DNA of 64,000 nucleotides, from positions 642,501-706,500 of the forward strand of contig MU260068.1 in NCBI GenBank assembly GCA_020310875.1, written 5' to 3'. Source of the stretch: Ceratopteris richardii. Taxonomy: Eukaryota; Streptophyta; Polypodiopsida; Polypodiales; Pteridaceae. A program made the translations under genes and the position numbers. This document shows, in pieces, positions 21,676 through 33,574 of this stretch; position 1 is the first letter of the stretch, and every line of letters begins with the position of its first letter. The notes under the pieces are model-generated. The model had not been told where the DNA came from. It did not search any database and worked only from the letters and a program-made list of their open reading frames with translations.

Positions 21676-22990
21676 TGTTGGAAGTGAGGTAGGCCCTTAG
21701 GCTCATGTCACAGGTCCATGGTTCCATAGTTCCATTCATGTACAACATTAATTCTAGCAATCTTCCATATTGACAAAACATGAACATACCACAACTTAAT
21801 CATACAGATGATGAGACAAAGATAGAGAAAGAATAGACGACATGTGTAAGGTGTTACGTAAGCCATCGCTTACTCATAGTATCATATATACCAATGTTCA
21901 ATGTACAATGTGGGAGCAAAACTCTCAACCACTCTATGTGATGAGAAATAGATGAATGAGTGAATGTACAATGTAACAAACATATTCAGATGTGTGGGCA
22001 ATAATGTGAATATATATGAGATGTGTGACCTTATAGGTTATAGAAGAGTGAATATGAGTGACTAAAAGAGGAAGGATCAGTGTGAAACTGATGGTCAACA
22101 AACCTACATCTAAACTTAGGATATGGAAGACTCTAAGTTAGATATGTGTGTGAAAAGATCACATACTTATAAAGTAGCATAGAATGCTAACAAGTTTGCT
22201 GCCGAAAATCCTCAAACTCATGTGAACACACCTTCTCAAACAACTCATAAAAATATGCATAAAGCATATAAGTACTGATTCTCTTGTACCTATGCCGAAT
22301 AGGACTCCTTCTGATATGAACGCCACAGCCTCCATAAACTTCAAGTAGTACCTGTGTGCATAAAGAGAATATGTACCTGAATACTTAACATAAGATGTGA
22401 ATCTTATGTTAATCACCATCTAATGTCTTTGAAGTAGCCCGACATCTTCTGTGTAGAAGACAATCTTCAACCTAATATCTTCCTGTAGAAGATAATCTTC
22501 AAATACACCATGTAGATGGCCCCATCCAATGTCTTTGAAGTAGCGAGACATCTTCTTGTAGAAGATAATCTTCAACCTAATATCTTCCTGTGGAAGACAA
22601 TCTTCAAATACATCATGTAGATGGCCGATCCTCACCATCAAGCTGCTAATGACCAAGTCTTCTTGCCATGAACAAGAGATAACCTCCTCTCCATGAGGTA
22701 GAGTGTGAGCACACCCTTCATCTTCTCCAAGAAGAATCACCAAGAAGAACTCCATAGCTGCTCCTCAACATGCTTCAAGTTAGCACCATGGCTGCCCCAT
22801 GTGCTAGAAGAAGTACCACCTCTATTGAGGTCCAAGCTCTAGAAAGCTTGTGTTGATCCTAGGTGAAGGATGCATACAATGAGCCCAATACTCTCCTTAT
22901 ATAGTTTTGATTGTCCTCCAAAAGCTCCACGATCGCTATGTGATTGTATAAAGCAAAAGCTATCGCCGTCTGCTATTTAACGCAATCGGT
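21676..22990 (-). repeat. Inverted 5' LTR-like region (outer boundary uncertain)
   Basis: The end next to the PBS reads TGTTGGAAGTGAGG on the plus strand, the reverse of a ...CTTCCAACA LTR end. A minus-strand TATA box (ctatataagg, 22895-22904) lies about 1.2 kb away, suiting a long U3-R-U5. A tandem ~106-bp repeat lies inside. No clear outer end or target duplication is visible. The 19.3-19.5 kb LTR does not look alike, so this may belong to a different element from the gypsy remnant. Confidence 0.5.
22425..22633. repeat. ~106-bp tandem duplication with internal short repeats
   Basis: Copies begin gtctttgaagtag at 22425 and 22531, each holding two versions of a gtagaagataatcttcaa-like word. 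It lies inside the inverted LTR-like region and produces an apparent minus-strand ORF that is not a gene. Confidence 0.85.
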
Positions 22991-23051
22991 CGCTGTACGC
23001 TATCCATATGCTTTTAAGAAAAGCTTGAATAAAAATTAATCGCGATCGCGC

Positions 23052-23250
23052 TGCTGGAGTGGGGAATTGAACCATGGTCGCCTGTATGAGAGGGCCTTCG
23101 CCTATCCATGGCGCCCAGCGCCTTGGTTGTAGGAGAGCAAGAGAACAAAGGCTCTACATGGTGGGCCGCTGCTACTGCTGCTGCTGAGATCGAGGTTCGA
23201 ACTCGCGTCCATTGTGTGAGAGTGATCTCGCCTATCCAAGGCGCCCGTCG
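23052..23250 (-). repeat. Two tandem tRNA-like modules (minus strand)
   Basis: Module 1 (23055-23117) has the minus-strand B-box-like GGTTCAATTCCC. Module 2 (23186-23248) has GAGTTCGAACCTC. Both start GGGCGCC-ATGGATAGGCG or GGGCGCC-TTGGATAGGCG and share a ctctca-tacag or ctctca-cacaa centre. They are about 131 bp apart and resemble the modules at 63.2-63.8 kb. Neither folds into a convincing functional tRNA. Confidence 0.55.
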
Positions 23251-23397
23251 ATATTTGCTAAAGAAGGGAATGATAAAATACACTATACTTGCTTTATAGT
23301 GGAATATTTTGGAGCAACCATTGACCAATGGATCTTGTGCAAGTGTTGACCAATTAGGCATTGTTTTTCCAACAATAAGCAATTTGAGATTCTTGTC

Positions 23398-24893
23398 GGA
23401 ACATTAAGAAAAAACAGGATCAACAACTCATTAGTAAAGAGGAGCTAGATGAGATTATCAAATTCATTGAAACCGGAGAATTGCCCAAGCATATAAACAA
23501 GGTACAAAAGCATAGGCTAACAAAGAAGGCTCTACAATACCAACCCATAGGAGATAATCTCTATGATGAAGGTAAGGACCTCATCCTTAGAAGGGTCCCC
23601 ACATCCGATGAAATAAAGAGCATTTTGGAATCTTGCAATGACCATGCATGTGGAGAACACTTCTCATATGAAATAACAATAAGGAAGGTACAAACAAGGT
23701 ATACATGGCCAAAACTACATAAAGATGTTCAATATTGGTGTAAAACATGTAATAAATATCAAATGACAAGAAAAAAGTAACTTATGTATGAACTAAGGAC
23801 ACCGATCATCTCTTATGAACCATTTGGGAAATGGGGGATCGATGCAATTTAACCCCTACCAAGGACAAGCTCAGGAAAGGAGTATATCATTGTGGCAATG
23901 GATTACATGACTAGATGGACAAAAGTAGCCAATATTAAAAGGACAACATCACAAGATATTGAAAAATTCATTTATGATTTCATATGTTGTAGATTTGGAA
24001 TACCTTTAGAGATAGTGCTTGATCATGGTCCCGGATTTAGATAAGACATTTTGAATGATCTATTAAGTAGACTAAACATGAGACATATATACTTCATGCC
24101 TTATTATCCTCAATGTAACGGTCTTGTTGTCCAAACCCGCATAGCCTAGTGGTTTGATGTCTTGAGTCTCTGGGAGGAAGTCGAGAGTTCAAGTTTTGGC
24201 TAAACATATCTATGAGTTCCTCAAAGATGAGTGCCTCAACTACCTGATGAGGTCGGTTGTGTGAGTGTATTTTCAATTCATTGTACTCTCAAAAAAAGAT
24301 GTAAGAGTCTTGTTGAAAAGACCAACGGAATTATTTGTAAATTCATTAGTAAGCAGGTAAAGAAACATCCTACAAAATTGGGTAAAAACCTCACCGTAGC
24401 CTGATGGGCATATTGCACATCCTACAAGGCATCTTTGGAATTAACCTCATTTCACTTGGTATATGGACAAGAAGCCTTGCTTCCAACAGAAGGAGAAATT
24501 CTAAGTCTCTAAGTACTAAAGGAAAGTGGACAAAATGAGCATGAGGTCATCCAAAAGAGGCTTATAGATATACGAACTGGGTATAAAAAGCGAGCTTGTA
24601 GTGGAGCAGTACATGAATCAAACAAAGAAAAGGAGACAAAAATTTAACACACAACTTAAAGATAAAGGTTGATAGAAGGAAATCTTGTTCTAAGATATGA
24701 AAACCGGTTTGATAACAAGCATGACACAAAGTTCCAACCATGGTGGGAAGGACCTTTCTTTTATCGAGATAAAGTTCAAGAATGGAAGCTACCAACTTAT
24801 GGATCTATCACGGAAAGTGCACAAGACCAAGGTCAACAGATGGAGGCTAAAGAAGTATTGGAAAAGGATAAAAGACATTGATGACTATTAGGC
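23398..24893 (+). pseudogene. Ty3/gypsy integrase remnant, split by a SINE
   Basis: The plus strand reads the RNase H-integrase linker and HHCC zinc region (ORF 23481-23780: HACGEHFSYEITIRKVQTRY...WCKTCNKYQ), then the core with first Asp (FGKWGIDAI), second Asp (LDHGPGF, near 24025) and the Glu region (PQCNGLVEK, split by the SINE at 24130-24306). It ends with the YGQEALLPTE segment and the C-terminal KFQPWWEGPFF / NGSYQLMDL...WRLKKYWKRI segment. A frameshift near 24770 and several stops disable it. It differs from the 19.6-21.4 kb remnant. RT, gag and LTRs were not found next to it. Confidence 0.85.
24130..24306 (+). mobile_element. tRNA-derived SINE, 177 bp, TSD gtcttgttg
   Basis: Flanked by gtcttgttg at 24121-24129 and 24307-24315. 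Excision rejoins the gypsy integrase frame PQCNGLVEK. The head has a tRNA-like A box (tagcctagtggt near 24142) and B box (gagttcaagtt near 24188), i.e. an internal RNA polymerase III promoter. The 3' end is a short A-rich tail (caaaaaaagatgtaaga). It needs LINE machinery in trans; no LINE is visible in the window. Confidence 0.85.
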
Positions 24894-24931
24894 CGTCGGA
24901 AAGGAATGTAATAATACTTAGTAGAAACTGT

Positions 24932-26413
24932 CATTGCATGTCTGCAGTAGACTCAGATGTTTGGTATTTTGACAGTGGGGCAACCAAACATATTACGTTG
25001 TAGCGCAGTTTCTTCTCTTCACTCGAGCCTGCCCCTACAGGGAATACTATTACATGCGCCAACAACTCCTCTTATTCTGTTATGGGAGTTGGTAAGATCA
25101 TTTTGACTACTGCTGATGGTAGTTCTTTCACTTTGTCAAATGCTTTATTTGTGTCAGGGATCAAGAAGAACTTGTTATCAATTTCTGCATTAGCCAAGAT
25201 TGGCTTGGTTGTGAAATTTGTTAATGACAGGTGTACAGTTCATGATTTGTCAAATGGCAATATGATTATTACTTCTGGCATTTTATGTCGTGGGCTATAT
25301 AAGCTCATAGACTATGAAAGATCTGTAAATGATTTGGCATGTGCAGTAAATGATTCTCAGACTATGTCAGATGCAAAGCTTTGGCATGCACGCTTTGATC
25401 AACTGAATTTTGCTAGTTTGCTACGCCTGAAGAAATCTGAAATGGTATCTTATTTGCCCAAACTTGAGGCACCTGGAAAACATGTTTGTGAAGGTTGTAT
25501 TTTGGGAAAAATGAAGCGTTCGTCCTTTCCAAAAGATGGTTCAGTTCGGGCTACTCAGAAATTGCAGCTTGTACATAGTGATGTTTGTGGTCCTATGCAG
25601 ACACCTTCTTTTGGAAATTATCTTTACTTTGTGACCTTCATCGATGATTTTTCCAGGCACGCATGGGTATATCCATTGAAGGCAAAGTCCGAAGTGTTCA
25701 TGTGCTTCAAACAGTTTTTGGTTTTGGCTAAAAATCTGTAAGCATGTAAAATGGGCACCCTCTGTTCTGATCGAGGGGGGGAGTATATTTCTTCTGATTT
25801 TAATGCATTTTTGGTTGAACATGGGATAAAACACCAGTGTACAGTGCCGTATAAACCTCAACAGAATGGAGTTGCTGAACGAAAGAATAGGTCACTCATG
25901 GAGATGGTGAGGTATATGGTCAAGAGTTAGGCTTTACCACATAATTTCTGGCTTGAGGCTATCATGTGTGCAGCATATGTACTGAACAGGTGTCCCACTA
26001 AAGCGCTGCAGTCTATCACTCCATATGAGGCTTTGCATGATCGCAAGCCATTTGTTGCTCATCTGCCTGTTTTTGGTTGTTTGGCATATGCATCAGTGCC
26101 TGAACAACATCGCAGAAAATTGGATAATAAAGCAGTAAAATGTATTTTTGTTGGGTACAGTTCTGAAAGTAAAGGCTATTGTCTGTATCATCCACAAACT
26201 AAACGCATTCTGGTTAGCCATGATATTTTTTTTGTGGAAGATGCTATTCATCCATTTCTTTCATGTACTAAGGAGACATATGTTAGCTTCAAAGACATGT
26301 ATGATACTTTGCTGCCTCTTTTTACAGGTGGACAGTCTAGTGTTGGTCCTAATGAGGCAACTTCTCAGCCTTTGCAAGTTTCATGTGATGATGCAGATAA
26401 TTCCATTTCTGAT
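24932..26413 (+). pseudogene. Copia family A protease-integrase fragment A4
   Basis: Matches A1 from about 5707 to 7196: protease (VWYFDSGATKHIT near 24957), pre-integrase region, integrase core and the acidic linker, including a 219-codon frame at 25082-25741. TAG stops at 25001-25003 and 25928-25930 replace CAG, and TAA at 25739-25741 replaces TCA. Both ends are abrupt, with no LTR, gag or RT. It joins the gypsy remnant on the left and unassigned DNA on the right. Confidence 0.93.
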
Positions 26414-28229
26414 CTTTGTAACACATTTCACCTGTGTATGCCCATTGCCCACACTATATAAACCAGATAACTCACGCTTAAGGAATCATGTCCACAATTC
26501 TGCTGCTCACTCCATGTGTATATTCATGTCAGATGCTAAGAAAGAAAGATGTTATGTTTGAAATTATTGTTATTGATAGAGTTTTTGTTATCTTTTTAGA
26601 AGTTAAGGCTAATCGGTTACCTGGAGATGTGTTATAGGGAGAAGACCCCAAGGCTCAGCAGATTCTTGATAGATGTCCTCCGATCAAGTCCTTGAAGGCC
26701 CAACTACTTGGAGGAGTATGAAGAAAAACTACATAGCTTGAGAAGCCTGCATCATATGTGACAATCATGCTAATATCTCTTTGTATGTTTTCTCCTCATA
26801 GAAGGTTACAGGCATACTATTGGCATATGTATCTTTGGTGCGTCACTTAGATGTTCTTGGAATAGACGGGTGAATGATTGACCATGGTTTCACACTTGCT
26901 TCTATTTTTATTAGGATGGCCCTCTTTGTGTGCCTCATGACAGAGGCTTAAATGTATGGGAGATTAGGTGCGTAATGCTTGTGGTTGGGGGGATTTTTTG
27001 ATTGCCAAGCTCAGGAGGATGGTGTCCCTGCCCCACCGCTATAGAGGAAGTGTTCCTCCATTCCCTTGCATTATGCAGGACTGTGAAAACCTTGGATATG
27101 TATTATGCTTCTTCATGATGTTCTTTGTGTTGTGAGCATGTATACTTTGGGGGAAATATATATTTATGTGAATGTGCAGGTAGGGAGTGAAATTTTGGGT
27201 AAGCAGGACTTTTGAGTGTTGCAGATCTTAAAGTGTACATTTACAAAGCTTTTCATGTCAAGACCCTCACATGGGAACAATTTGGGGTGGTTGAACTTTG
27301 CATGTGAATTACCGAAACTATATATTTTTGTTCAAGACCAGTTTCATGATTAGCTGACTCCATCCTTACATAATATAAATGACTCATTTGGGTGCACATG
27401 AATTTTTCCTTCTGATTTTCTGCATTTATGTGATTAGCTCCAAGAACATTGGCCGCTCATAAGAAAGACCCACACTTGTGCATGAACCCCATGATTAATG
27501 ATTGAACTTACTATCTTATTTTTGGAAGCATGTATTAGGAAATGTCCATGATTGTCGATGACTCTTGTCTATTCAAGTTGCATGACTAACCTTGTAGGAC
27601 ACATGGAACATGATTTATGAAATTTGGAATTCTAGTAGATGCACGGTTTGCCCTCTTGATGCATTGATATTGGTTGAGTTCTCATGGAAGGGAATAATTG
27701 TGTGATTTCATTTTATGTTTCATCACTCCTTTGATTGTTCTCATCACATTTATGTTGAAGGATACACATAACATACACACACTAAAGAATGATGAAAACA
27801 TGTTGATTACATGCATGAGGCACTAAAGGAACCATATCACAGTTATGTTTTACTCTACAATGAGTCACACATACACTTGTGGTTGACTATGTGATTATTG
27901 TATGGTTAATCTATGAGCAATATGGAACACTATAGGGCACACTGTCTTTTGAGCTATATTTTTGGAATGCAGAAACAAGACAAATCTTCATGAGAACTCC
28001 TCTCTAGAAGAGCAAGTCTTGTAGGATTGGATGCTTCCTGAAGTGGAAACTACCGTTGGAATGAATGTGTATTGTCTGCTCTTTTTCAAAAACAGTCTAC
28101 TTGCTTTATGTATGTTAATTTCAAGTTTGGGAGCTTCCTGAGAAGGCATTTCCAATCTTATAAAGGGCTGAACAGTGGGATGTATGCAGGGTTGACTGCC
28201 CCCAAAGGGGATTGTGTCGCTCAACATTG
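26414..28229. other. Unassigned DNA
   Basis: No convincing gene. A TATA-like tatataaa lies near 26455. A short coding-looking stretch (GEDPKAQQILDRCPPIKSLK on the plus strand, near 26635-26700) follows a pyrimidine-rich tctttttag near 26600 that resembles a 3' splice site, but I could not extend or identify it. The rest is AT-rich with no repeats recognised. Confidence 0.4.
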
Positions 28230-28345
28230 AAGAAATAAAGACTTGAAGATATGAAGACTTGAAGATATGAAGACTTGAAGACTTGAAGAAGTGCAGACTT
28301 AATGACCTGAAGACCGAGAGACCTGCGGACTAGCAGACTTGCAGG
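28230..28345. repeat. gaagacttgaagatat minisatellite
   Basis: Short imperfect direct repeats of gaagacttgaagatat and the shorter gaagacttgaag run through this stretch, decaying toward the right (agacctgaagaccgag). Confidence 0.85.
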
Positions 28346-28727
28346 AAGATTTCTAGACTTGAAGACTCTAACTTGGAACAGTTCAGTTGTGTATGTTCCT
28401 CTTCTCTAGCTTTATTGGGTGCGACAAAGTCTTGGCGGGAGAGTGTTTGCTTATTGGGGTTGCTCACAGTTTGTCTTGTGCATAGACACCCTCTAGTACT
28501 CATAAAAATACCCCTTTTTTGTATAATGGAGATGTGTCCATGTGAACACTCCCTTTTTAATATTTCCCTTATGCTATGGTGTGGAAGCCTCCTAAATAAT
28601 CCACCTTGTTTGCACATGTGAGGAAACTCCCACGTAGAAATCCCACACATATCCCTTCTTGGGATTTGTTTGTTACAAAAGAGATCTTGGAATCTTTTAA
28701 AGATATATTAGTTAGAGCTTGTTCATT

Positions 28728-28782
28728 TTTTGACTAGTCAAAAGGAGCACATGGAGGAACGTGCTTAGTCTATATATATAGA
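28728..28782 (+). promoter_or_regulatory. Palindrome ttttgactagtcaaaa upstream of a TATA box
   Basis: A perfect 16-bp palindrome at 28728-28743 holds two convergent TTGAC cores, the WRKY W-box core. It is followed 27 bp later by tatatatata (28771-28780). The arrangement resembles a promoter, possibly of an LTR since no gene follows. No LTR ends could be assigned. Confidence 0.45.
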
Positions 28783-29223
28783 GCCTCATTTTTGTAAAGA
28801 AGAGAGCTCTTGGTTCGATGTGCTCTTCATGTACATATTCTTTATGAATGGAAGAACACTCTCTTTTACTCTTAGACTATGTACATTCTTGGATTTTGCC
28901 TTTGAGAGTGTGAGAGAGTAAGGTGTGTCTGTCCATGCTTATCTCTCCTTTGATGTGTGAGTAGAGTAGTTGCATTTCTTGTATTTTTCACATGAGACTA
29001 AGATCCTTGAAAACCCTTCTCTCCATGTTCTCATGTGCATGTCGCATAGCTTGGGGCTAATGGCCAATGGCATGAGCATGTTGGAGGTTGGGTTGGATGA
29101 GAGGAGAGTCTTTCTTGAGCCTTCTTCTTGTTTCCATGTAAGGTGGTGTGGGTCTTGGTTCCCATTGGGAGTACTATAACTAGAACATAAATAGATAGAT
29201 AGACAGATGGATAGATAGATGCT

Positions 29224-29560
<337 letters not shown>

Positions 29561-29879
29561 ATGCAATACAATAAATATGGAGGATGAGGAAGACATAAAA
29601 AGCTACGAAAGTATACATACTCATTTATATATGATTTTCTTTATTGGCCGTTTCATCATGAGGTACATTGATATTTTGGAATTCCCATGTTCTCCTTGTA
29701 ATGGACTTACATAGCTTGGACAAATAGTTTCATCCTTAGTCTTTGCCATTCAAAGTCAAGGATACTCTTCTTTGATTATTGATCTCACTATTGACATAAT
29801 CGCAAATGTTGAATTGTGTAGGGATTAATCTAGAATCCATAACCTATAAGATATATGTCTGAATATGTCATATACTATA

Positions 29880-30170
29880 CTATATATGTATGCATGTATA
29901 TAATTACAAATACACATGTAATAATGTATGTATGTATGTAACATGCATGTATGTATGTATCACTTATATGTATGTATGCATGTATACAATGTACACACAT
30001 GCATACATGTATGTATGTATATATGTATATATACAATGTGCATACATGCATACATGTATGTATGTATGTATATATGTATATATGTATATATGTATATATA
30101 CAGTGTACATACATGCATGCATGTATGCATGTATGCATGTATGCATGTATATATGCATGTAGGTAATATA
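29880..30170. repeat. ATGT/ATGC-rich low-complexity tract
   Basis: Imperfect tetranucleotides (tatg, catg, tgta) form a long alternating purine-pyrimidine tract. Several overlapping ORFs on both strands are products of this pattern. Confidence 0.93.
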
Positions 30171-30325
30171 CATACGAGTCACGACATGTCACACATCTAC
30201 TTTTTATTCATAATATATGTGTGAAAATTTATGTATACATATAAAAGGATACACTTCATCATATAATAGCTATAAGGAGCCTAGGGAGCCAAAACATTGA
30301 AAAAAAAATCATGTTCGCAACATTT

Positions 30326-30397
30326 TAGCAACATCTTGGTCGAAATGTTGCTATGTTTCTAACGCGTTAGCAACACATTGCCTTGGACGTTGCTAAC
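30326..30397. repeat. Two adjacent hairpins built from TAGCAAC/GTTGCTA
   Basis: TAGCAACAT (30326-30334) pairs with ATGTTGCTA (30345-30353). GTTAGCAAC (30366-30374) pairs with GTTGCTAAC (30389-30397). Further cgcaacat and gttgctaac-like words flank them. This could be the end of a small inverted-repeat transposon. Confidence 0.7.
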
Positions 30398-30654
30398 AAC
30401 TATGTGATTCAACAAAGGGTTAGAAAGTGTGCTTGAGATGGACAAGAAGCAAAAGTGTAGGCATATTGGGGGACTTCAACCATGGTCACCCTCATGATAG
30501 GCAATTGGTCGATCAAAGATCATGCTACACAATGCTGCTTGTAATAGCTTTCCTTTTAATGGATTATGGAAGGCAAAACATGAAGAATCTCATGGCACAT
30601 CATGCATGCCTCATGGGTTGCTGACAAAAGCAACAATAGAGCATATTTTCATAT

Positions 30655-30940
30655 GACTCCAATCGAGAGTTGAACTCACGGGCTATCATTACGGAGCACA
30701 TTCTCTATGCATAAAGTTCATGGAACTGGATGAACCCCACAAGATGATTTGTTACTTATATAACATATTCTGAAATAGAGGTGCAAAGCAGCAATAGTGA
30801 TCCATTCAGTGAAAAGAATCGAATTCCTAGGACCACTCAAGTCAAAGATGGAAGTTTGATAGGCATGAGGTTACATCTGGGAATTGAACCCTTAACTTAA
30901 GGCTTTACCTCTATTCATTGAGCTAGAAGTCCTGAATGAT
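30655..30940 (-). repeat. Two tRNA-like modules (minus strand)
   Basis: The minus strand of 30875-30938 reads TAGCTCAATGAATAGAGG (A-box-like), then GGGTTCAATTCCC (B box). An older module lies at 30658-30715 with GAGTTCAACTC. The D arm and acceptor stem do not pair properly, so these look like tRNA pseudogenes or SINE heads rather than working tRNAs. Confidence 0.55.
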
Positions 30941-31199
30941 TTGAATCACAAGAGATGTCTTGCAAAACAACAAAACAAAAACTTATACATGACAAGCTCA
31001 CACATTGTCTCACTCATGTATTGAGGTCTTCATGTCCATCATAAAGTCAGATAGATGGTGTATCCATGTGCTTCATCTCCTATCACAATGTCCATATCGC
31101 GTAGATCTTAAATTTGTTCAAATTCGATCCGAGCAAACCCAAGAAAAGAGGTCAAAAGGAGCTTCTCCATGCTATGCGGATTAAAACCTAGGCATGTGT

Positions 31200-31684
31200 T
31201 TTGGTATTAGGATGGGTTGGCCAACATACCTTATGCCCAACCTTTCATGTATTATTATCGCTAAATATTTTTTTGTTTATGACATGATTTCTACATCATT
31301 TCCATTTGTATCTGCATGAGTGGATCTCCATTTTTTATACAGGACGCATTCCATTTCTATTTCATTTCCATTTTATATTGTATCTCTTTTGTATTTGGGT
31401 ACTTTTCCATGTGCTTCTACGTGTCTATTCCTTCTTCTTTAAGGGGAATTATCCCCTATATGATGTACTTTGGAGATCCCCCTCCAACTCTATATAAGGA
31501 TTGCCTCTGCCCCCATGTGTACTTAGTTAGAAGCCTGAGGAGCCTACTCCATGCTCTTGGAAAGCTCATTCTAATCCATGCGAGTTTTCCCATTTCATGG
31601 TCTACTCACTTTTGAGTCTCATACTTCTTCATTTTGTGAGTACACTCTTCTTTTCATTTTGTTTCTACACGTGTACCCTCTACA
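31200..31684 (+). repeat. Orphan LTR 3' part ending at a primer-binding site
   Basis: The region ends ...tctaca immediately before tggtatcagagc. A TATA box (tatataagg, 31491-31499) and an aggggaattatcccct hairpin (about 31442-31457) lie upstream, as expected for an LTR promoter. The 5' end is not defined (31200 is a guess), and no matching 3' LTR or coding region was found. Confidence 0.5.
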
Positions 31685-31696
31685 TGGTATCAGAGC
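31685..31696 (+). other. Orphan primer-binding site (tRNA-Met)
   Basis: tggtatcagagc directly after an LTR-like end. No gag-pol follows in the next 3 kb, so this element is deleted or non-autonomous. Confidence 0.7.
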
Positions 31697-32618
31697 ATTA
31701 GCTGGAGATCATGATAGTTATTTTGGTGGTGATTTTGCAGATTTTGGTGGTGGTGGTGCTTGAGTTTGGTGGTATGGCCTTCTCTTGATTGAGAGAGCCT
31801 CTTTATCCATTATTTTTACACTCTTTGGGGTCTTATTTTTCCTTTTCCCCACCCTCCCACCCTTCTCTTTCACCTTTCTTTGTGGTAGTTATCTATTCAT
31901 TTGATGAGATTTTGAGGAGTTGCTATTAGGTCTCATGTGTTGGAAGTGTTTACAAACACTAGTGCTTTGGTGGCATTTTTGCATAGTTCTCCTTCACCAT
32001 TTTCCCTCCTTCTCACTCTTTATGTGAAGACCTTGTACTCCTTTTTTCATGTGGCTTGTACTCCACTATAAACCAAGTCACTTTTTTGTATGTGAGCATC
32101 TTTATTCTGATTTTTGTCTATCCTTTCTATCGACAATCAGCTCTAACGGATTGAGGCAAGGCTTCAGTAAATCTAAAGAGAAATTTTAGGCACAGAAAGA
32201 GGCCTTTGTGGAGTGCATTCACTTGGGTGTACTGCTGTCGGAGACTCCGGAACGAGCATGTGAATGGATTTCGAATACCTGTAGCAGAATGCACAACAAA
32301 TGAGATTCTGTAAGTAGCACACGAGAAACTTTGGATATCGAAAAGAGAAATAATGACAACCACTGAAGCACGAAAATGGGCATCAAGAGTTGAAAGGGAT
32401 TGTAGTCCAACTTTGACACCATTCAGAATATCATCTGAACTATGTCATGCACCTTTTGATGCCAAAAAATCTGAGTGCAGACAATGCACATCGACATTTT
32501 TCACTCATCACAGCTCTTGGCTTCAACACCGTCAAAAAAACCACTGCTACAATGGTAGCCAATGACACTATTGTGGAGGTGGATGGTGAGGGCTTCACAG
32601 TGAAGCCAAGTACAATTG

Positions 32619-32778
32619 TTCCAATGTTGACCGTAACTACAAGGACAACTTGATGATAGAGCATGAGAGAGAGTGAGAGCGAAATCATGTTCGAATCGTT
32701 CCAATGTTGACCGTAACTACAAGGACAACTTGATGATAGAGCGTGAGACAGAGTGAGAGCGAAATCATGGGACTCTCG
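32619..32778. repeat. 80-bp tandem duplication
   Basis: ccaatgttgaccgtaactac starts at 32621 and again at 32701. The copies are nearly identical, differing at a few bases in the GA-rich part. Confidence 0.9.
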
Positions 32779-33574
32779 GGATGTGTTCCTCATCTGATGT
32801 GCAATTGGACAGAGGTGCACATTCATACACGTTCATAGTAGCTAGTTCACTCTTTGACAACCAAGCCAAAATAGAGAACTTGCACCATCTCCATTATCAC
32901 AGGAGGCAAATTGGGTCCTTGACAGGAAGAGAAGTGGCAGGCTCCTTCGATGAGAGGGAAGCCAAAAGGCCATCTTTCTCACATATCAATAACTTACACC
33001 ATCTCTTTGACCGACGATCTAGTGAGAGGAAGAGAGAGAGAGAACGTCAAGCATCTGCGTGCACCAGAATCTGTACAGAGAGAGAGAGAGAAGAGAGCAT
33101 TTCCATGTCGAGAGTTCTCTGGCTCGGTTCAGACAGGCTGGCGGTACAAAGTCTGCCGCCAGATGTATATGTTTTATTGGTTGCTGAAAGGACCTGGCTG
33201 GTCCGGGGCCACCACAGAATGAGACGACCTGCCCCCCTCGGTACATATTTGTGCCGTTTTGACAGTGAAAGGTTATTGGTTCGTTCTACTCTCCAGCCAA
33301 TAAAGTTATGTAAATTTTTGTAATGTTTTAAAGTACTACCGCTTTGTGTGAATGACATGAGATGACACTCACTATGACTAGGAAAAAAAGTGCCACCCTG
33401 TGTGAACTCACCCTCTGTTTTGTTTCATTGTGACATTCTTCATCTTCCGCAAAGTAGCTGATAGCTTTTCTCCGAGCTTCGCGAGAACTATCTTTGTAGC
33501 GTTATTTACCTGATTCTTCTACAATGACTTTGGCTATTCTTTGGTGTAGAGAGAGAGAGAGAGAGCATTTTGGA

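Noticed and set aside
22159-22755. Minus-strand ORFs of 86 and 111 codons
   Set aside because: They lie in an LTR-like region; the longer one is built on the 106-bp tandem repeat and shows no recognisable domain.
19260-22990. One complete gypsy element from the 19.3-19.5 kb LTR to the 21.7-23.0 kb LTR
   Set aside because: The two LTR-like regions show no visible similarity and their TATA contexts differ, so they are not treated as a pair; gag, protease and most of RT are also missing.
28230-28345. Possible CRISPR-like array
   Set aside because: Direct repeats without unique spacers, in eukaryotic-type DNA with no cas genes; it is a minisatellite.
29875-30224. Overlapping Met/Cys/Tyr/His-rich ORFs
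   Set aside because: Produced by the ATGT/ATGC tetranucleotide tract. The same periodic pattern is open in several frames, as expected for a repeat.
30875-30938. Functional tRNA gene on the minus strand
   Set aside because: A and B boxes are recognisable, but the D stem has a mismatch and I could not pair an acceptor stem, so a tRNA pseudogene or SINE head is more likely.
32781-33323. 180-codon plus-strand ORF
   Set aside because: Includes GA-repeat-derived Arg/Glu runs, overlaps other ORFs on both strands, and shows no domain or conserved motif. It is listed only as part of unassigned DNA.
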